A stretch of DNA of 64,000 nt from Nemorincola caseinilytica (GTDB taxonomy: Bacteria > Bacteroidota > Bacteroidia > Chitinophagales > Chitinophagaceae): positions 124,001 to 188,000 of the forward strand of contig NZ_BAABFA010000007.1 in the NCBI RefSeq assembly GCF_039540515.1, read 5' to 3'. Within the stretch, counting starts at the first letter, position 1. Each line of letters starts with the position of its first letter. The position numbers and the translations under genes are program-made. The notes below the pieces were generated by a model. That model ran no database searches. It was not told where the DNA came from and was given only the letters and a program-made list of their open reading frames with translations. Positions 60,080 to 64,000 of the stretch are shown here, piece after piece.

Positions 60080-61102
60080 ATGGCAAGTTCACACGTCAGG
60101 CCGTCAGACCAACTGAGCAGCAAAGACCGGGAATATGAGAATACCATACGCCCCCAGACCATAGAGGATTTTGCAGGCCAGCCCAGCCTTATAGAGAACC
60201 TGCGTATATTCATAAAGGCCGCCAACCTGCGCGGCGAGGCGCTCGACCATGTGCTCTTCCACGGTCCTCCCGGCCTGGGCAAGACCACCCTATCGCGCAT
60301 AGTGGCCAACGAGCTGGGTACCAGCATCAAAGAGACCAGCGGCCCCGTCATAGAAAAACCCGCCGACCTCGCAGGCCTGCTTACCAGCCTGGAGCCCCGC
60401 GATGTGCTTTTCATAGATGAGATACACCGCCTCAGCACCGTGGTAGAGGAATACCTCTACGCCGCCATGGAGGACTTCAAGATAGATATAATGATAGACA
60501 GCGGCCCTGCGGCACGTTCCATACAGCTCACCATCAACCCCTTCACCCTTGTAGGGGCCACCACCCGCAGCGGCCTGCTCACGGCCCCGCTGCTGTCGCG
60601 CTTCGGCATCAAGTCGCGGCTGGAGTATTATACCGCCGATGTGCTGCAGCGTATACTCCTACGCGCTGCAGGCGTCCTCAATGTGCGCATCACATCTGAT
60701 GCCGCTATGGAGATAGCACGCCGCAGCCGTGGCACGCCGCGTATAGCCAATGGCCTGCTGCGCCGCATGCGCGATTTTGCACAGGTGCTGGGCAATGGCG
60801 TCATAGACATGGCCATAGTAGAGCATGGCCTTCGCGCCCTGAATGTGGACGAGAGCGGACTGGATGATATGGACAATAAGATACTACTCACCCTTATCGA
60901 TAAGTTCAAGGGAGGTCCCGCGGGCATCAGTAATATAGCCACCGCCGTGAGCGAGGAAGCAGGTACCATAGAAGAGGTATACGAACCCTTCCTCATACAG
61001 GAGGGCTACATCATACGCACCCCCCGCGGCCGCGAGGCCACCGAAAAAGCCTACAAACACCTGGGCAGGAAAAAAGGCGGGCACAGTGGTACGTTGTTCT
61101 GA
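60080..61102 (+). CDS. ruvB: Holliday junction branch migration helicase RuvB
   Basis: The motor of the RuvABC complex that moves Holliday junctions. The 340-residue AAA+ protein has Walker A GPPGLGKT (62-69), Walker B VLFIDEIHRL, sensor 1 GATTRSGLLTAPLLSRFG, and a winged-helix C-terminus closing with GYIIRTPRGREATEKAY. RuvA and RuvC are not adjacent. A short -7 box lies right before the start. Confidence 0.97.
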   Translation: MASSHVRPSDQLSSKDREYENTIRPQTIEDFAGQPSLIENLRIFIKAANLRGEALDHVLFHGPPGLGKTTLSRIVANELGTSIKETSGPVIEKPADLAGLLTSLEPRDVLFIDEIHRLSTVVEEYLYAAMEDFKIDIMIDSGPAARSIQLTINPFTLVGATTRSGLLTAPLLSRFGIKSRLEYYTADVLQRILLRAAGVLNVRITSDAAMEIARRSRGTPRIANGLLRRMRDFAQVLGNGVIDMAIVEHGLRALNVDESGLDDMDNKILLTLIDKFKGGPAGISNIATAVSEEAGTIEEVYEPFLIQEGYIIRTPRGREATEKAYKHLGRKKGGHSGTLF

Positions 61103-61159
61103 AAAGAGATCATAATACCGTGATATGTAGGTCGACCAAGTTTTCGTCCTTAGATATTG

Positions 61160-61167
61160 TATCTTTG
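61160..61167 (+). promoter_or_regulatory. -7 promoter box of the toxin-antitoxin operon
   Basis: TATCTTTG matches TAnnTTTG and lies 18 bases before the antitoxin ATG at 61186. A -33 box is not obvious. Confidence 0.4.
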
Positions 61168-61185
61168 TAATGCTAAATGTTTTCC

Positions 61186-61392
61186 ATGAAAACTGTTGTG
61201 ATAAATGCTGAAGATGATAAAGTAGCCAAACTCCTTACCACTCTTGCCAAGAAAATGGGGCTTAGCTCTTATGTGCTGAATGACCAGAAAAAAGAAGAGA
61301 TAGCCCTTTTCCGCGCTATAGATGAAGGGATGAAAGGCGAAAAACTACCCCTCACCTCCAGTTACGATATATTAGACAACTTACTTAGTTGA
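61186..61392 (+). CDS. Antitoxin of a RelE/ParE-type module
   Basis: A 68-residue protein starting MKTVVINAEDDKVAKLLTTLAKKMGL, followed by an acidic-basic helix and a short tail ending DILDNLLS. The N-terminal strand and helix resemble small DNA-binding antitoxins. The toxin gene begins two bases after its stop, so the two are translated together. An alternative start three codons upstream (61177) exists. Confidence 0.75.
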   Translation: MKTVVINAEDDKVAKLLTTLAKKMGLSSYVLNDQKKEEIALFRAIDEGMKGEKLPLTSSYDILDNLLS

Positions 61393-61394
61393 TC

Positions 61395-61661
61395 ATGCTT
61401 ATTGAAGTTACATCCAGTTTCAATAAGGACATATCTAAGCTGCGTGACAGAAAATTGATCTTGGCAGTAAAAACCGCGTTACAGCAATTGGAATCAGCAA
61501 GTAGCCTGGCAGAGCTATCGAACCTAAAAAAGCTACAGGGCACATCCAATTACTACAGATTGCGCATACACGATCACCGAATGGGAATATATGTTGATAA
61601 CAACAAGGTGACCATAGCGCGTTTTTTGCATAGGAAAGATATCTATCGCTATTTCCCATAG
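61395..61661 (+). CDS. RelE/ParE-family toxin
   Basis: An 88-residue protein with the RelE/ParE plan: an N-terminal strand (MLIEVTSSFNKDISKLRDRKL), two helices, then LKKLQGTSNYYRLRIHDHRMGIYV and the final strand IARFLHRKDIYRYFP. The late RKDIYRYFP is a typical closing motif of the family. ATG at 61395 was chosen over the TTG at 61389. RelE-type toxins cleave mRNA and ParE-type toxins act on gyrase; the sequence alone does not tell which. Confidence 0.82.
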   Translation: MLIEVTSSFNKDISKLRDRKLILAVKTALQQLESASSLAELSNLKKLQGTSNYYRLRIHDHRMGIYVDNNKVTIARFLHRKDIYRYFP

Positions 61662-61718
61662 CTTTGAAAATGATCATCGGGCATACCACCGGAAAGCACC
61701 TATTCAAGCCTAGTTTGG

Positions 61719-61764
61719 CGAAGTCTGCCGACTTCGTCATAGCAGAGCGCGGTCTCCTGACCGC
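61719..61764. repeat. Twin short hairpins, REP-like
   Basis: Two perfect stems in series: cgaagtc-tgcc-gacttcg (61719-61736) and gcggtc-tcct-gaccgc (61749-61764), separated by about a dozen bases. The pair lies in the toxin-tatC spacer, which otherwise shows no gene. Confidence 0.5.
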
Positions 61765-61808
61765 CGAATAATACATCATGCCCATCCTTCCATCCTTAGG
61801 TTCAATAA

Positions 61809-61900
61809 TTATCGCATTGCCACATTGGCAGATCGCCCAATTTTCACATTGCCACCCTCACATTATCGCATTCCTTCACATTTTCGCATTTTCGCATTAA
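61809..61900. repeat. Reiterated-word repeat upstream of tatC
   Basis: Words attatcgcatt, ttttcacatt, ttcgcattt and cacattatcgcatt repeat every 9-12 bases in one direction. A 15-base stretch (cacattatcgcattc) is identical to one in the repeat at 41354-41496. No inverted second arm is present. Confidence 0.7.
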
Positions 61901-61915
61901 TACCCCCATAACCCC

Positions 61916-61923
61916 TACCTTTG
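61916..61923 (+). promoter_or_regulatory. -7 promoter box of tatC
   Basis: TACCTTTG matches TAnnTTTG, 22 bases before the TTG start at 61946. The word repeat lies just upstream. Confidence 0.4.
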
Positions 61924-61945
61924 CGCCGCAAATAACACCCGAGCC

Positions 61946-62812
61946 TTGAGCCGCATCAACCGATTTCTGAGCAAGCGAGTAGAGAACCCAAAAGCAGAAA
62001 TGAACTTCCTCGATCATATCGAGGAGCTCAGGTGGCATATACTGCGCTCGGCCGTGGCCATAGTACTGGGCGCCTGTATCGCCTTCTGGAAGGTAGAGTG
62101 GATCTTCGACCACATCATACTGGGCCCGGCCCACAAAGAGTTCATTTCCTACAAATGGTTCTGCGCCCTCGGCCGCATGCTGCATTCCGACTCGTTCTGC
62201 ATGAACCAGATAAACATGAAGTTCCAGAACACTGCCGTTACAGGCCAGTTCATGATGAGCCTCTCCGTCTCTACCATGATAGGCTTTGTAGGTATGTTCC
62301 CCTATGTCCTCTGGGAGCTCTGGAAATTCATCAAGCCTGCCCTCCGTGCCACCGAGATCAAGATGGCGCGAGGCATCGTTTTCTGGTGCTCGCTGCTGTT
62401 CTTCATGGGCGTATGCTTCGCCTACTTCATCGTAGCCCCCTACACCATCAATTTCTTTGGCAATTACAGCCTCAGCCCCCTGTTCGAGAACATCATCACT
62501 ATAGATAACTATTACGATACCATGAGCAACCTCATACTGGCCCTGGGCGCTGTTTTCCAGTTGCCTATGCTGGTATACTTCCTCTCGCGCATCGGCATCC
62601 TTACACCCGAGTTCCTCAGGGCGCGCCGCAGGTATGCGTTCCTCATACTGTTCATACTGGCCATGGTCATAGCTCCGCCCGATGTGTTCAGTTGCCTGCT
62701 TATCTTCGTGCCGCTTTACATACTTTTCGAAATATCTGTGGCCATCAGCGGCCGTGCCGTAAAAGCCCGCAAGCTGCGCGAAATTATGAAACAACAAAAT
62801 GGTGATATATGA
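61946..62812 (+). CDS. tatC: Twin-arginine translocase subunit TatC
   Basis: A 288-residue, six-helix subunit that receives twin-arginine signal peptides. The N-terminus has the conserved FLDHIEELRWHILRS, with the Glu of the signal-binding site, and the body has IGFVGMFPYVLWELWKFIKPAL. Ending helices include YAFLILFILAMVIAPPDVFSC, typical of the family. The start is TTG at 61946; no ATG lies between the -7 box and the conserved motif. TatA is not adjacent. The gene overlaps rpiB by four bases (ATGA). Confidence 0.95.
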   Translation: MSRINRFLSKRVENPKAEMNFLDHIEELRWHILRSAVAIVLGACIAFWKVEWIFDHIILGPAHKEFISYKWFCALGRMLHSDSFCMNQINMKFQNTAVTGQFMMSLSVSTMIGFVGMFPYVLWELWKFIKPALRATEIKMARGIVFWCSLLFFMGVCFAYFIVAPYTINFFGNYSLSPLFENIITIDNYYDTMSNLILALGAVFQLPMLVYFLSRIGILTPEFLRARRRYAFLILFILAMVIAPPDVFSCLLIFVPLYILFEISVAISGRAVKARKLREIMKQQNGDI

Positions 62813-63258
62813 GCAACCTGATCTTCGATAAAAGCCTTCCCATAGCCATCGGCAGCGATCATGCCGGTTTTGAATACAAAGAGCAACTGCGCGCCATGCT
62901 GGCCGCCGACGGCTGGCAGGTGGTAGACAAGGGCACCTACGATATAGGCAGCACCGACTACCCCGACTATGCACACCCCGTAGCCGCAATGGTAGAGGAT
63001 GGTCTGGCCACGGCAGGTATACTGGTATGCGGCAGCGGCAATGGCGTATGCATGACCGCCAACAAGCACCAGGGCATACGCGCAGCCCTCTGCTGGACAG
63101 AGGAACTGGCATCACTCGCCCGCCAGCACAACAATGCCAATGTACTATGCATCCCCTCGCGCTTTGTGCCCTACCGCACTGCCGAGCAGATGACGCATGT
63201 GTTCCTCACTACCGCCTTCGAGGGCGGCCGCCACGAAAAACGCGTGAACAAGATCTGA
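62809..63258 (+). CDS. rpiB: Ribose-5-phosphate isomerase B
   Basis: Interconverts ribose 5-phosphate and ribulose 5-phosphate. The 149-residue protein has GSDHAGFEYKEQL with the substrate Asp and His near the N-terminus, the active Cys in LVCGSGNGVCMTANK, and HNNANVLCIPSRF. Its start overlaps the tatC stop, so it is translationally coupled to it. Confidence 0.95.
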   Translation: MSNLIFDKSLPIAIGSDHAGFEYKEQLRAMLAADGWQVVDKGTYDIGSTDYPDYAHPVAAMVEDGLATAGILVCGSGNGVCMTANKHQGIRAALCWTEELASLARQHNNANVLCIPSRFVPYRTAEQMTHVFLTTAFEGGRHEKRVNKI

Positions 63259-63274
63259 TATCATATAAACTCGA

Positions 63275-63310
63275 CCTCACCTCCCCGGATGGGGAGGCTG
63301 GGAGGGGCTG
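63275..63310. repeat. REP-like GC-rich palindrome, copy 5
   Basis: ctcccc-ggat-ggggag followed by gctgggaggggct. It lies after rpiB and matches the copy at 6492 in its core. Confidence 0.6.
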
Positions 63311-63370
63311 AACACATATCTACGGGCAGATCGTCGAATAGTGATATTGATCGTTCTCTTACCGAAACAA

Positions 63371-63408
63371 GAAAGGCACTGTATCGCTACAGTGCCTTTC
63401 TCTATTTT
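63371..63408 (+). terminator. Terminator between rpiB and the LolA-like gene
   Basis: Perfect 13-base arms gaaaggcactgta / tacagtgcctttc around tcgc (63371-63400), followed by tctatttt. It could serve both converging genes. Confidence 0.8.
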
Positions 63409-63421
63409 GAATGAGGTATCC

Positions 63422-64000
63422 TTACCGCAGGTCCACTACCTCTACACCGGGGTGCGCTTTTGCATCCCACGCGAAATGGCTATCGGGTATATCGGCGTTC
63501 TGGGTCACATTGCTTACCGTTATGGCATATTTGTTGCCATTCTTCTCCCAGTAGTTGCCACCCGCTATCATGCTGGCGCTCTTATCTACCATCAGTTCTA
63601 TTTTGGCCAGTTGCTTGCTCTTGTCGTTGGGTACAAGCTCTATTATTTCGCAGTTCTTGCCGTTCTCCTTCCTTTCGCCCTTGTAGGTATATTTATATTC
63701 CTTGTCAAAGAAGCTGGGGGTGAACAGCTTGGCAGGAGACATGCTCTGCTGCGTAGGGTCGTACTTGGCCACCTGTACCTCTTTGGCATCCTTGTTATAC
63801 GTCCACACGGTAACGTTATCGCTCATTATCTCCTGGCTGCCCATCGTCAGATGGTATTTCTGGCCCTTCAGCTCCACACTGCCCTTGCGGGTATCGGTCA
63901 CATTGCCTCCCTTGCCGCCTGTCAGTTTCAGGGTAAAGGAAGCCTTCATTGTCTTCAGCGAACTTACCTTCTTGCTCACGGCATCCAGTATGCCTTTCGC
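63422..64000 (-). CDS. LolA-like outer-membrane lipoprotein carrier, cut by window edge
   Basis: The frame is open to the right edge, with codons reading AKGILDAVSKKV before the first in-frame GTG, so the true start lies beyond base 64000. The visible part follows the LolA plan: LKTMKASFTLKL, GSVELKGQKYHL, a WTYNKDAKEV strand, PAKLFTPSF, CEIIELVPNDKS and ending HFAWDAKAHPGVEVVDLR. LolA carries lipoproteins across the periplasm, matching the many lipoproteins in the window. Its signal peptide is out of view. Confidence 0.85.
   Translation of the reverse strand, partial: AKGILDAVSKKVSSLKTMKASFTLKLTGGKGGNVTDTRKGSVELKGQKYHLTMGSQEIMSDNVTVWTYNKDAKEVQVAKYDPTQQSMSPAKLFTPSFFDKEYKYTYKGERKENGKNCEIIELVPNDKSKQLAKIELMVDKSASMIAGGNYWEKNGNKYAITVSNVTQNADIPDSHFAWDAKAHPGVEVVDLR

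Overview
The window is a 64 kb stretch of chromosome from a member of the Bacteroidota, most likely the Chitinophagaceae/Sphingobacteriales side of the phylum. The evidence is phylum-typical content: type IX secretion parts (PorQ, PorX, a PorG-like protein and a client with a C-terminal sorting domain), GLPGLI, DUF4293, DUF4834 and DUF4397 proteins, a Rho with a long Asn/Gln-rich insertion, GH92, and promoters of the -7 TAnnTTTG class. By eye GC is slightly above half, yet isoleucine is written mostly as ATA. No phage, insertion sequence, CRISPR array or rRNA operon was seen. The only RNA gene found is tRNA-Trp.

Layout. 1-6.5 kb: a mannose-1-phosphate guanylyltransferase cut by the left edge, a lipoprotein cytochrome c, a GNAT, a lipoprotein, a LecA-like protein, then a minus-strand run dgt-serS-DUF4293. 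6.7-16.6 kb: rho, an S24 protein without a DNA-binding domain, porQ, fabI, a lipoprotein, an M28 peptidase, a VanX-type dipeptidase, DUF4834, then ubiA-like and maf on the plus strand. 16.6-25.3 kb: a DUF4397 lipoprotein, the first MBOAT/SGNH acyltransferase pair, a TPR histidine kinase, bioA, a glycosyltransferase and a sugar nucleotidyltransferase. 25.4-34.4 kb: a large outer-membrane receptor with a GLPGLI partner, an FkbM methyltransferase, a beta-propeller histidine kinase with its LuxR-type regulator, and a frameshifted BglII/BstYI-type restriction endonuclease.

34.4-42.4 kb: an isolated trnW-secE-nusG block, a lone MlaE permease, a small ABC pair, an SPFH gene with a ribbon-helix-helix gene behind a tandem palindromic operator, porX, an SSAT-like acetyltransferase and a PorG-like barrel. 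42.4-51 kb: a GH92 mannosidase, an iscS-iscU-iscA operon, methylmalonyl-CoA epimerase, a cyclophilin and the second MBOAT/SGNH pair. 51-64 kb: pdxJ, two histidine kinases without regulators, a flippase and a glycosyltransferase, a GEVED/FN3 type IX client, ruvB, a toxin-antitoxin pair, tatC-rpiB, and a LolA-like gene cut by the right edge.

Most genes are housekeeping or envelope genes in short operons. The more unusual material lies between genes. First, several spacers hold long imperfect inverted repeats built from short reiterated words. Second, a GC-rich REP-like palindrome occurs five times, and one copy supplies the C-terminus of a glycosyltransferase. Third, several -7 promoter boxes end only 4-9 bases before a start codon, which suggests leaderless mRNAs. 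Fourth, the SPFH/ribbon-helix-helix operon carries what looks like its own operator.
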